NCBI GenBank assembly: GCA_038206725.1
Contig: JBBRAO010000041.1
Location: forward strand, 1 to 22,526
Reading direction: 5' to 3'
DNA length: 22,526 nucleotides
Origin: JBAXXL01 sp038206725
GTDB taxonomy: Bacteria > Bacteroidota > Ignavibacteria > Kapaibacteriales > UBA2268
Shown here: positions 8,990 through 16,729 of the stretch, piece by piece
Position numbering within the stretch: the first letter of the stretch is position 1
How the letters are laid out: the number at the start of each line of letters is the position of its first letter
Notes under the pieces: model-generated
The model's database searches: none
Seen by the model: the letters and a program-made list of their open reading frames with translations, nothing else
What the model was told of the DNA's origin: nothing
Translations under genes and position numbers: made by a program

Positions 8990-11368
8990 ATGGTAGAAAA
9001 TATCAAAATTGAAGAAGTTGTAAAACTTCTCAAAATTAAAATCGAGGAAAAATCAGAAAAAACTGATTCAAATAAAATTCAAATGCACTGCCCAAATAAA
9101 AGTGGACATAAGAATGCTGATGCCAATGCCAGCCTTGTCTGGTTTAAAGAATCTCAAAGTTGGAAATGCTTTGGCTGCGGTCGGGGAGGCAAATTAATAG
9201 ATTTGGTAATGCTTGCCAAAAAATGTTCCAAATCGGAAGCAACGGCTTGGCTCCATAAGAATTTCAGCCAATCCGATGAAGCTAAGCCATCAAAAATGGT
9301 ACATTGTAGGTATATAAACGATATTGTTGACTCTAAAAAAGGCAGATACATCTCTCTTAAAAATCCTTCACTTAGACAGGTAACAAATAGAGATATTAAT
9401 TATATCAAAATCACTATGAACAAGCAATTCAGCATTGATGGGTTTAGTCGTGCGAAAGCCTTGATGGTGGATCATCAAGGCTCGCGGCTAATTGCATTTC
9501 CAGATGTTAATTCGATGATATATCAGCCACCAAAACCAGTTGGTATTCTTGTTGTGGAAGGCTGTACCGACTTCCTCACACTGTGCTCGACACAAATATC
9601 AAATGATTATATAATTATTGGCAGAAGATCTAAAACAGCGAAATTCACCTTACCAAATTCAGATTTACCAGTTTATGTTTTCTTGGATCCAGATGCCAAT
9701 ATGGATGACTTTTTTGGCAATTGTCTTAATTCTGTAAATAATCTCCGTTCCAGTAGTATATATGCAATTAATTTATTTGAATCAATAGAAGTTAAAGACC
9801 CAGGCCAATATTTTGGCGTTGGTCTGAGTGAAAAGGATTTTATAAATTTAATTAATTCACAACCCAAGTTTGATAGGGACAAATATTATGAAAACAATGT
9901 GTCTGAAAATAAATTGCCTTTCTGCTTTTGGGGGGATAACTTGAAGTTGATATTCGTGCAATTTTGGGATGTAATTAAGGCTAAGGGTTTTAAATTAGTA
10001 GTGTTTGACGGCAACAGATTAGAACCTGTATTAATGCGAATAGTCGATAATGTTGCAACTGAATTTAATGTACGTATGCTACAAAATTGGGTTTGTAATG
10101 AGCTAATTAATGAGTTACCTGATGAATTTGATGGTTTTACAAGAGAAGATTTAAAAGAAAAAATTGCTCGCTGCTCGCATATGATTAGTCAGAAGAATCT
10201 GAATATTCTTCCTTTTGAAGAGGTTGAATTTAATCGGGATACTCGTGATGAATCATTTTTATATTTCCGAAATACTGCCGTTAAAGTTTCTAAGGATGGG
10301 AAGCAATTGGTAGATTACAAAGACTTGCCATCACCAATATTTGATAAGCAGATTATTGATAAAGAGTTTGTTCTTGGTGTGGATTTTAGCAATTTTTCAT
10401 ACTATAAATTCTTACAGAACCTATGTAAACCGAGCAGAGAAAATGATTATATCGACGAAGAACGCTTCAATGCTTTGCGCAGCAGCATCGGTTATCTTCT
10501 TCATAAGTTTGTAAATCCCGAAAAACAGAAATTAATAATTTTTACCGAAAATAACATTTCATCGTTACCAAAAGGTCGTACGGGAAAAGGCCTAATTCTC
10601 GAGGGCGTTAAGCACCTGATTAATGTCATATCAATCGATGGCAAAAAGTTCGACCCCAAAAAAGAATTTGCTTTTCAAAGAGTTGATCGAACCACTAACC
10701 TTATTATGGTCAAGGATGTGCCTCAGGGATTTCCGCTTGAGAATATGTTCTCTATGATTACAGATGGCTTAACTCTGCGGAAAATGTATCAGGCGGAGCA
10801 ATTTTTAGAAATAAAGGATGCCCCGAAAATTGTATTTGATTCCAATTATTCGATTGAACACGAGCAAACGAGCTCCTTCCTTGACCGCATATATGAAATG
10901 GAAACATTTACAAGATATAGTGACTCATACAAGCCTGCCCACGAATTAGGCGAAATCTTTTTCTCCGATAGTTGGAATCAAAATTCCGATGAAGGTTGGA
11001 ATAAATTTTACAATCTTATGATTGATAATCTCCAATTTTATTTTAGGAACGATTTAATAAAATATAGGAGCGATACCCTAAAGATCAGAGCACTACGAAC
11101 AGCGTGTGGTGAAGAAGCAATTGAATTTTTCGAAGTGACATTGCTTGATTTACCTTATTTTGAGACCCCTTGTTCAGATTACTATAATATGTTTTTGGAC
11201 AGTTCGGGCAAAACTGCTAAAGAATACTCTGTTAATAAATTCGGTAGAGCCGTTGGCGCTTATTGCATAGCCAAAGGATTAATTTGGGAGGCGAAAACAC
11301 AAAGAGTTTCCCCAACGAAAGTTTCTAAAATATATCGATTTAATAATCCGCAGTACACCGATAATTAA
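8990..11368 (+). CDS. Primase-helicase: CHC2 zinc finger, Toprim, SF3-type helicase
   Basis: This 792-residue protein is of the kind that starts and unwinds DNA replication in phages, plasmids and integrative elements. Residues 34-63 hold a CHC2-type zinc finger (C34, H40, C60, C63 with CFGCGRGGKLIDLV). A Toprim-like fold follows, with E190 in LVVEGCTD, D233/D235 in FLDPDAN and a closing VKDPGQYF near 268-274. The C-terminal half is a superfamily 3 helicase: Walker A GRTGKG at 529-534, a Walker B-like LIMVKD at 571-576, a motif C-like PKIVFDSN at 612-619 and an arginine-finger candidate R633 in SFLDRIYEM. It has A-rich sequence but no clear Shine-Dalgarno before the ATG. No integrase, relaxase or partition gene is visible nearby, so the type of element cannot be named. 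Confidence 0.88.
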   Translation: MVENIKIEEVVKLLKIKIEEKSEKTDSNKIQMHCPNKSGHKNADANASLVWFKESQSWKCFGCGRGGKLIDLVMLAKKCSKSEATAWLHKNFSQSDEAKPSKMVHCRYINDIVDSKKGRYISLKNPSLRQVTNRDINYIKITMNKQFSIDGFSRAKALMVDHQGSRLIAFPDVNSMIYQPPKPVGILVVEGCTDFLTLCSTQISNDYIIIGRRSKTAKFTLPNSDLPVYVFLDPDANMDDFFGNCLNSVNNLRSSSIYAINLFESIEVKDPGQYFGVGLSEKDFINLINSQPKFDRDKYYENNVSENKLPFCFWGDNLKLIFVQFWDVIKAKGFKLVVFDGNRLEPVLMRIVDNVATEFNVRMLQNWVCNELINELPDEFDGFTREDLKEKIARCSHMISQKNLNILPFEEVEFNRDTRDESFLYFRNTAVKVSKDGKQLVDYKDLPSPIFDKQIIDKEFVLGVDFSNFSYYKFLQNLCKPSRENDYIDEERFNALRSSIGYLLHKFVNPEKQKLIIFTENNISSLPKGRTGKGLILEGVKHLINVISIDGKKFDPKKEFAFQRVDRTTNLIMVKDVPQGFPLENMFSMITDGLTLRKMYQAEQFLEIKDAPKIVFDSNYSIEHEQTSSFLDRIYEMETFTRYSDSYKPAHELGEIFFSDSWNQNSDEGWNKFYNLMIDNLQFYFRNDLIKYRSDTLKIRALRTACGEEAIEFFEVTLLDLPYFETPCSDYYNMFLDSSGKTAKEYSVNKFGRAVGAYCIAKGLIWEAKTQRVSPTKVSKIYRFNNPQYTDN

Positions 11369-11408
11369 GCAAATATGAATCGAAAAACAAAAAAAAATAA
11401 AATTAATT

Positions 11409-11615
11409 ATGATGAAAAAAATAAGAATTGAAAATTGGGGAACAATCAAGAAATATTTTCCAATTATGTATCAACACAAAAATCTAATCAATTTTTTTAT
11501 TGAATGTTTGGATTTTCGCACCAAATATGAATTGAACGATTATCTTTATCCATTATCCCAAATGACACAGGATGATTGGAACGATTTCTTGCAAAAAAAA
11601 ACGAAAGTTAAATAA
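11409..11615 (+). CDS. Small hypothetical protein downstream of primase-helicase
   Basis: This 68-residue protein, beginning MMKKIRIENWGTIKKYFP, follows the primase-helicase by 40 bases on the same strand and is closed by the strong terminator at 11664, so it is probably the last gene of that transcript. It is rich in aromatic and acidic residues, with no signal peptide or membrane segment. I recognise no family. Confidence 0.6.
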   Translation: MMKKIRIENWGTIKKYFPIMYQHKNLINFFIECLDFRTKYELNDYLYPLSQMTQDDWNDFLQKKTKVK

Positions 11616-11663
11616 TATTTAATATTAGGAACGAATGTCTTAGCATTCTAACCAAAAATCAAG

Positions 11664-11699
11664 AACTTCTCAAAAATATAATTGAGAAGTTTTTTTTTT
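11664..11699 (+). terminator. Strong intrinsic terminator of the primase-helicase cassette
   Basis: A perfect 10-bp stem, AACTTCTCAA (11664-11673) and TTGAGAAGTT (11682-11691), with an 8-nt loop, runs directly into an uninterrupted T tract ending at 11699. Confidence 0.92.
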
Positions 11700-11822
11700 G
11701 ATTTTAATTATCATTCTGACGCTCAATCCATCGTTTTAGCAATTATTATCGATTAAGCGGAAAATAGTTTTATCTATACTTCAACTTTTAATTTATATAA
11801 TTTGATTAGACGATTTTTATGA

Positions 11823-11961
11823 ACGGATGACTGATTTCCGTTTGAGCAGTATAAAATGACTGGTACCCTTCACCGAAATGACTGGTAAACTTTTACCGAA
11901 ATGACTGGTACCATTTTCCGATACAGACTGGTTTACTTCACCGAAACAGACCTGTGTATGG
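11823..11961. repeat. Array of 22-23-bp direct repeats (IS21-like end remnant or iterons)
   Basis: Units of the form AAATGACTGGTAcc...CCG start at 11854, 11876, 11899 and 11921 (22, 23, 22 and 23 bp). A partial unit follows at 11944 and a degenerate one precedes at about 11823-11840. The core is TGACTGGTA or AGACTGGTT. Multiple repeats of about 20 bp with an ACTGGTACC-like core are, from my memory of Bacteroidota IS21-family elements, typical of their ends. Just after the array an ATG at 11970 opens only nine codons (MDNDLQTKM) before a stop, as expected for a truncated transposase start. No transposase gene remains. Iterons of the neighbouring replication cassette are the alternative. Confidence 0.85.
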
Positions 11962-12002
11962 TAGGGAAGATGGATAATGATCTTCAGACAAAGATGTAGG
12001 AT

Positions 12003-12035
12003 AAAAAAAGCGTCAAGAAAAAAAATCTTGACGCT
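12003..12035 (-). terminator. Terminator of the SPFH/GYF_2 gene cluster
   Basis: The stem AGCGTCAAGA (12009-12018) / TCTTGACGCT (12026-12035) has 10 perfect pairs and a 7-nt loop. On the minus strand it is followed by seven T (12009-12003). It lies 28 bases past the stop of the last minus-strand gene. Confidence 0.92.
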
Positions 12036-12062
12036 GATTTCAAAAACAGGAATATTCTTAAA

Positions 12063-12908
12063 TTATTCTGGATTATGAAATTCAACCATAAAAAGTAAGA
12101 ATTTTCCATTAATATAAGCAAATGAAAGTACAGTTGATTTTTTATTCCCGATTTTTAAAGTATAAATCGGCATCCCCTCAATCAATAATTTACCAACTTT
12201 GTTACCATCATCATCTTCAAACCATTTTTTACTTAATTTTCCTAATTTCAACTTTGTTGCATTTGTTGATGCAATGACCTTGAGTATTGATTTATCAATG
12301 AAATATTTTTTAAAAGTATATTGATTGAAATCGCTTATGGAACGATCCGAATAAGATGGGTTCCCTGATCCAACTTCCTCTAATTCTACCAAAGGAAAAT
12401 TTGACATATCGGCTACTTTATTCTTATCACCCTTTGCAACAGCCGCCTGAAACTCTTTCCAAAATGATTCGAAAGTTTGTACCTCCGGTTCTGGCTCTGT
12501 TTTTGTTTCTATGCCAGCCTGTTGGTTGAGTTCAGCAAAGAAATCAGCGTAACTTTGGGTTGCCTTATAAATTCCGTTGAATGCGACACTATAGCAGTTT
12601 TTAAATTTCTTATTAGGGATGACTTTTACCCGAACCACTTTGTTTCCGAGCTCAAATTTAATTTGACAGTTGTTAGAATTTTTATGTAATGCAGTATTTC
12701 CTTTTATTATTGCATCACCTTCGGCTTTTGCTAAGCCGTTGTCGAAATCTAATGCAAAATGAAAGCTTTTTTTGGTCTCATCCGAGATTTTTAGAGTGTA
12801 TGTTTTATTTACAGTCCACATACCTTTCCAAGGCTGGGCTGATGCGACGAGTGAGCTTAATAATAGAATAGCTATTAATAGCAACGATTTTGATTTCAGT
12901 AAATTCAT
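12063..12908 (-). CDS. Exported hypothetical protein
   Basis: This 281-residue protein has a clear signal peptide: basic MNLLKSK, a hydrophobic core LLLIAILLLSSL and a likely cleavage site near ASAQ at residues 22-25. The mature part is beta-rich and soluble (begins PWKGMWTVNKTYTLKI) and is expected in the periplasm or outside the cell. A second half, from about residue 140 (TFESFWKEFQAAVAKGDKNK), resembles the start of small secreted domains that measure or bind, but no family is recognised. It is the last gene of the cluster, 81 bases after the membrane protein gene, and a strong terminator follows. A role beside the SPFH assembly is inferred from position only. Confidence 0.75.
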   Translation of the reverse strand: MNLLKSKSLLLIAILLLSSLVASAQPWKGMWTVNKTYTLKISDETKKSFHFALDFDNGLAKAEGDAIIKGNTALHKNSNNCQIKFELGNKVVRVKVIPNKKFKNCYSVAFNGIYKATQSYADFFAELNQQAGIETKTEPEPEVQTFESFWKEFQAAVAKGDKNKVADMSNFPLVELEEVGSGNPSYSDRSISDFNQYTFKKYFIDKSILKVIASTNATKLKLGKLSKKWFEDDDGNKVGKLLIEGMPIYTLKIGNKKSTVLSFAYINGKFLLFMVEFHNPE

Positions 12909-12989
12909 AAGATTAATCCTTTTAATATATTAATAAATTAGCATAGAACATTATTCTCAATAACTTATATATTACTTAAATACAAGTTT

Positions 12990-13334
12990 TTATTGCTTAA
13001 CCTTACTTATCGAATAGACAATTAAAACAAATAGAAGCAATAATATTCCGGTTACTAAAACATAGCTATGAGCAGCAAACTTCACAAAAGTAAAAATTGT
13101 ATTGCTAATCAAGCCAATAATAAAGAAAGTCCACGAAACAAACCTAATATTCGTGGTTGTACGAGGCAATTCAAATGTAACTCCAAAAGCCATTGTTGAT
13201 GTAATTGTAAGTAAAAGGAATGTTCCCGCACTGAGCAATAATTTATTATCACCTATTTGAAAATTATATAAAGCATAAGCAATTAACAATCCTAATGCTA
13301 CCGCTATAATCGTTGGGATTGATTTAAAGTTCAT
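12990..13334 (-). CDS. Four-helix integral membrane protein
   Basis: This 114-residue protein consists almost entirely of four hydrophobic segments: about residues 6-25, 33-55, 68-89 and 91-111. The intervening loops are short and there is no recognisable catalytic motif. Its start overlaps the end of the GYF_2 protein gene by 4 bp (ATGA), so the two are probably translationally coupled. It may be the membrane anchor or partner of the GYF_2/SPFH proteins, an inference from position. Confidence 0.75.
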   Translation of the reverse strand: MNFKSIPTIIAVALGLLIAYALYNFQIGDNKLLLSAGTFLLLTITSTMAFGVTFELPRTTTNIRFVSWTFFIIGLISNTIFTFVKFAAHSYVLVTGILLLLFVLIVYSISKVKQ

Positions 13335-13693
13335 AATTTTACTCCCTCCGTTTGAAATGGCGGTGGGGATAAAGCCACCAGTTTTAAAATTTCAGGCAAT
13401 TTCTCAGCTACTTCCCATTTTGGTAATCCAGGTTTCCAAATATAGGTTTCTTTTACTATTCTTTTCTCCGCAATTAATCGTGCTAACTCCCGTTCCGAAA
13501 ATGGACCCGTCTGATTTCCGTCAATAACAGCATAATAAAATTGCTGTTGTGGCGCTTGCATTGGGTTCATAGAACCTGGAATGTGCATATTACTCATTGC
13601 GTCATTCATAGTTTTTACCATTTGCTGTGCAACGGCTATTCCCATTCCAAATTCTACCAATCTGTTAATCGAAAAAAAACTATCATCATTCAT
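13331..13693 (-). CDS. GYF_2-domain (DUF4339) protein
   Basis: This 120-residue protein has an N-terminal helix rich in Met and Gln (residues 10-52) and a GYF_2 domain at about 53-102: YYAVIDGNQTGPFSERELAR, then TYIWKPGLPKWEVAE with W86 and W93. GYF domains in general bind proline-rich peptides; the bacterial GYF_2 form is less studied. A short proline run (SPPPF, 109-113) follows. The same domain ends the SPFH protein of this cluster, so the two may share a partner or bind each other's proline runs. It starts 31 bases after the PH-domain gene and overlaps the membrane protein gene by 4 bp. Confidence 0.82.
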   Translation of the reverse strand: MNDDSFFSINRLVEFGMGIAVAQQMVKTMNDAMSNMHIPGSMNPMQAPQQQFYYAVIDGNQTGPFSERELARLIAEKRIVKETYIWKPGLPKWEVAEKLPEILKLVALSPPPFQTEGVKL

Positions 13694-13724
13694 TTTAAAT
13701 CCACTTTATTTTCAAAATATTAAT

Positions 13725-14108
13725 TTACTTACAGGTATAAAAAGCTAAAGTCCTTTGAAGATTTATTATATCAATTCCTTTTTTTAGTTCTTTCTTAAGT
13801 GGTAAAGCAGTACTTGAAACCCAAATTTCAAGTTCGCAGTCGCCATCAAAATTACCGGCAGTTTCTACTAAAAAATGTGTAATTGACTTATACGGAATTG
13901 AATGATACTCTTTTTTGGTACCAGTCATACCTTGGACATTTAACATAATCAATCGTTTGTTAGTAAATACCCACTTGTCTCTAAATATTTTAAAAGCTGA
14001 TTCTGCTTGTTCGCCTTCAAACATTACTTTTCCAAATTCGAGTTCTAACTCTTTAGGATCAACTTCAGAAGCGTGACCCATTAAATTCGATAATAATCCC
14101 ATTTTCAT
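13725..14108 (-). CDS. Bacterial PH-domain protein
   Basis: This 127-residue protein matches the single-domain bacterial pleckstrin-homology-like fold: VMFEGEQAESAFKIFRDKWV, then FTNKRLIMLNVQGMTGTKKE, IPYKSITHFLVETAGNF and a C-terminal helix (INLQRTLAFYT). The pattern 'F...R D..vfTnkRLI' followed by 'S IPYksI' is typical of this family. Two in-frame starts lie close together (MKM); the second is equally possible. In bacteria such proteins often sit beside membrane-associated genes, but no ligand is known. It lies between the SPFH gene (31-bp gap) and the GYF_2 gene (31-bp gap). Confidence 0.85.
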   Translation of the reverse strand: MKMGLLSNLMGHASEVDPKELELEFGKVMFEGEQAESAFKIFRDKWVFTNKRLIMLNVQGMTGTKKEYHSIPYKSITHFLVETAGNFDGDCELEIWVSSTALPLKKELKKGIDIINLQRTLAFYTCK

Positions 14109-14139
14109 TCTCCAAAAAGTTGTTTATATTTGATAATTA

Positions 14140-15504
14140 TTAAAATTCTGGTGGCGGAGGTGGTGGTGGTGGAACTGTACCAAACAATGAGCTTAATTCC
14201 AGAACATTGCCAGCTAATTCCCAACCAGCCATACCTTGTTTCCATACATAAGTGTTTTGTTGTAGTTGTCCGTTTTGCACCATCTGTTGTAATTGTTGCC
14301 AATTAAATGGTCCGGCAGTTTGCCCGTTCGCTGAAATACTATATTGAATTTGAGGAAGTGGTGGTGGTGTATTCTGTTGTTGGTTCATATTTTGTCCCAT
14401 ATTATTCATCATACCAGCCATTTGGTTCCCCATAGCACCGCCCATCATCATACCTGTCATCATACCTGCGGGATTCATTCCGCCGCCTCCGCCAGCAGTA
14501 CCGTCGCCCAAACCACCACCAATATTTCCCATATTGCCAAGACTGCTTGCCCCAGTTTTGAGTACTTCGGTTTGTTTGTTTAATGCGTGGGCACCAATGA
14601 AATTTGACTCAGTTTGGAGTTTTTGCGCTCTTTGAGCTTCTTCTCTTTGGATTCGTAGAGTTTCATCCATATTTTGAGCATTAATATCTTGCATATCTTC
14701 AAGATTTTTAATATTGACATCTGCCTGAGCAACTGTTGTTTTTAAGGTTTGTTCTGAAGTGATTTTTCTTAATTCTGAGTAACCTTGACTTTCTTTATCT
14801 ACATCTATAGATGCAAGATCGAAACCCTTTACATTAATCCCAAAATCATTTTCAAGTCGTGGTTTTATATGAGAAGCCACCATTTCATTAATTTCAATGA
14901 TTTTCCGTTCCATCTGTAGTACAGGTATTCCGTGCTCTAATGGAATATTAGTAATTACACCTTTGATATACTTTATTACTGCATCCTTGATTTGTTTTTC
15001 CAAATCATCTAACTCAAAATTTATCAAACGATTTAATTTTATAAAAGACTTATATTCTGCAATATTGAAGGTTATTGTCCCTCTTGCCGACATCGGAACA
15101 GCGAAATCCAAGAATCTTGGGTCAAATACATCAAAGTAAGGAATTGCAAATTTTATTTGTATATTACCTGACAAATTAATAAAATATATTTCAGCTTGGA
15201 AAGGTGAAGCACCGCCAAATGCTAATCCCACAATATTTGATAAAACCGGAAAGTTTGCAGTTTTTATTGTTTGGTCATAGGGACCTATAATAAAATCTTG
15301 TAATGTTCCATCACTCTGCTTGTAGACAAATACCGCAAGTTCACCATCTTTGACACGTAAACTACTTCCATAGCGAATAGCGTTCTCTCTTTTTGTCGAA
15401 TTTGCGTCACCTGATGGACGCCACTTCCAAACAAGATACTCTTGTTCGTCACAGCGGATGACGTCCATTAATCCACCTTCTGATTTTTTTCCGAATAGTC
15501 CCAT
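14140..15504 (-). CDS. SPFH-domain protein with C-terminal GYF_2 domain
   Basis: This 454-residue protein starts with an SPFH/band-7-type region (about 13-250: MDVIRCDEQEYLVWKWRP, later DFGINVKGFDLASIDVD) of the subgroup that includes Bacillus YdjI ('virion core protein'-like). A helical, charged stretch (250-315) is suited to oligomerisation. A Gly/Met/Asn-rich linker (320-378) leads to a GYF_2 domain (388-440: YSISANGQTAGPFNWQQLQQ, TYVWKQGMAGWEL) and a tail of eight prolines (445-452). Members assemble into scaffolds on the inner membrane face. The polyproline tail is a plausible target for GYF_2 domains, including its own. The gene is separated from the TerB-like gene by the pseudogene remnant. 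Confidence 0.9.
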   Translation of the reverse strand: MGLFGKKSEGGLMDVIRCDEQEYLVWKWRPSGDANSTKRENAIRYGSSLRVKDGELAVFVYKQSDGTLQDFIIGPYDQTIKTANFPVLSNIVGLAFGGASPFQAEIYFINLSGNIQIKFAIPYFDVFDPRFLDFAVPMSARGTITFNIAEYKSFIKLNRLINFELDDLEKQIKDAVIKYIKGVITNIPLEHGIPVLQMERKIIEINEMVASHIKPRLENDFGINVKGFDLASIDVDKESQGYSELRKITSEQTLKTTVAQADVNIKNLEDMQDINAQNMDETLRIQREEAQRAQKLQTESNFIGAHALNKQTEVLKTGASSLGNMGNIGGGLGDGTAGGGGGMNPAGMMTGMMMGGAMGNQMAGMMNNMGQNMNQQQNTPPPLPQIQYSISANGQTAGPFNWQQLQQMVQNGQLQQNTYVWKQGMAGWELAGNVLELSSLFGTVPPPPPPPPEF

Positions 15505-15548
15505 ACTTTTTTACTCTCTTACATTTATCTTCTTAGCTTTTTTTAAAT

Positions 15549-15990
15549 TTAATCTAACCCACTTAAAAGTTTTAATCCATCGTTAGCGATTATTTTATTT
15601 TCTGATATTCTTAAATTCCAAGGATTCTATTTATTAATTTCAATTTTACCCATTTCGTGAATGGATTTATTTCTTTTTTCCGGCCATTCATCAACTCTAT
15701 CAATGATATCCAAAGTTTCTTTATTCTATTCGAGTTTTTTAAATTCAACAATCAGTTGTCATAAATTTTTTAAAGTCATAATTTGTTGATACAAGGTAAA
15801 TTAGACAACCTTCCATACGGTCAGCTATTAAACTTTCGGTTATGGATATAGGGTCTATAAAAAAGCCTAAATCAATTGAACTTTTAACCCATCCATAAGC
15901 CGCTTTGAATAAATCATACCTTTGCTTCGGGATTTCAGTATCTTTTTCTGCAATTGCTCTCGTTCTACTAATGAAATCACCTATTCTTTA
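15549..15990 (-). pseudogene. Degraded gene for a small conserved hypothetical protein
   Basis: Three consecutive coding-like pieces on the minus strand lie in different frames. First comes RTRAIAEKDTEIPKQRYDLF through AYGWVKSSIDLGFFIDP, ITESLIADRMEG and CLIYLVS; then ETLDIIDRVDEWPEKRNKSI followed by HEMGK; then WNLRISENKIIANDGLKLLS with GLD and a stop at 15549. Frame changes and stops separate them, and no ATG opens the first piece. The text recalls a widespread small family with 'DLGFyIEAItLtESIisDRl' and 'RN.aiHEM', recognised from memory only. The neighbouring genes are intact, so the insertion has not obviously broken the cluster. Confidence 0.72.
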
Positions 15991-16696
15991 TACCTAATTC
16001 CTTAGCATAATATTCTATATCTTCAAGAGTTTGCACATCATCTTTTAAAGAAAACCGAGCCTTCATGATTATTTGCTCGCATTTTGTTTTCCATACAGGA
16101 ACAAACTCATTATGAGCTATGAACTCATCGTTATTGTGTGTCCACATATTTCCCATTTTTTTTGCTTTAGGTGTTGCTATTGATAAAAATTCTAAAATAT
16201 CATTCTTGGTAGTAGGTATTGGAAAATTTGATATTATTTCCATTTTCTTTTTATCAACTTTATCAACGTTACTAAATCTATCTGTCAGCTCTCGTGATAG
16301 CTTGGATAAGAAATCATTAGGTCCTTCACTTCTTTTATCCTCTGCATCGTTCAGCATTTTAAAAAGTTTTTGAACCGATGCGTTTGCTTCTATGTTACTA
16401 AACTCGTGACCACAATCCACACATTTAGTTTGATAAGATTGTATCATCGCGCCACAAGCCGGACATTTTTTTACATCACCAAACTTATCTGATTTAGGCG
16501 CCGCAGAAACAGGTACTTCAACTTTTTTATCGTGTTCTTGTTTCTCGTATAATCTTGCGTCAAGAACCATCTCAAATTCATCTAAGTCAATGCCAAAAGA
16601 CTCAGCTCTTTTGAAAAGAACTTGTTTTTCTTTTTCTGTTAATTCTCCATCCATTAGAGCCATCTCGATTAATTTTTCTAATTCTTCATTGTACAT
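15977..16696 (-). CDS. TerB-like and zinc-ribbon protein
   Basis: This 239-residue soluble protein has three parts. Residues 5-48 form a helical repeat with the TerB-like pattern MALMDGELTEKEKQVLFKRA, then FGIDLDEFEMVLD. A zinc ribbon at 78-95 has C78, C81, C92 and C95 in KCPACG...KCVDCGHEF. A helical C-terminal part (about 107-239) includes NFPIPTTKNDILEFLSIATP, a segment seen in bacterial stress proteins with zinc ribbons; this last comparison is from memory. TerB-like domains are linked to tellurite and envelope-stress systems. It lies between the lipoprotein gene (33-bp gap) and the SPFH gene. Confidence 0.8.
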   Translation of the reverse strand: MYNEELEKLIEMALMDGELTEKEKQVLFKRAESFGIDLDEFEMVLDARLYEKQEHDKKVEVPVSAAPKSDKFGDVKKCPACGAMIQSYQTKCVDCGHEFSNIEANASVQKLFKMLNDAEDKRSEGPNDFLSKLSRELTDRFSNVDKVDKKKMEIISNFPIPTTKNDILEFLSIATPKAKKMGNMWTHNNDEFIAHNEFVPVWKTKCEQIIMKARFSLKDDVQTLEDIEYYAKELGIKNR

Positions 16697-16729
16697 TTTA
16701 TTAAACCCTTTTTTAAATATTCATTAATG

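Noticed and set aside
14344..14583. Plus-strand frame rich in His and Ser opposite the SPFH gene
   Set aside because: It mirrors the Met/Gly/Asn-rich linker codons of the SPFH gene and has no features of a real protein.
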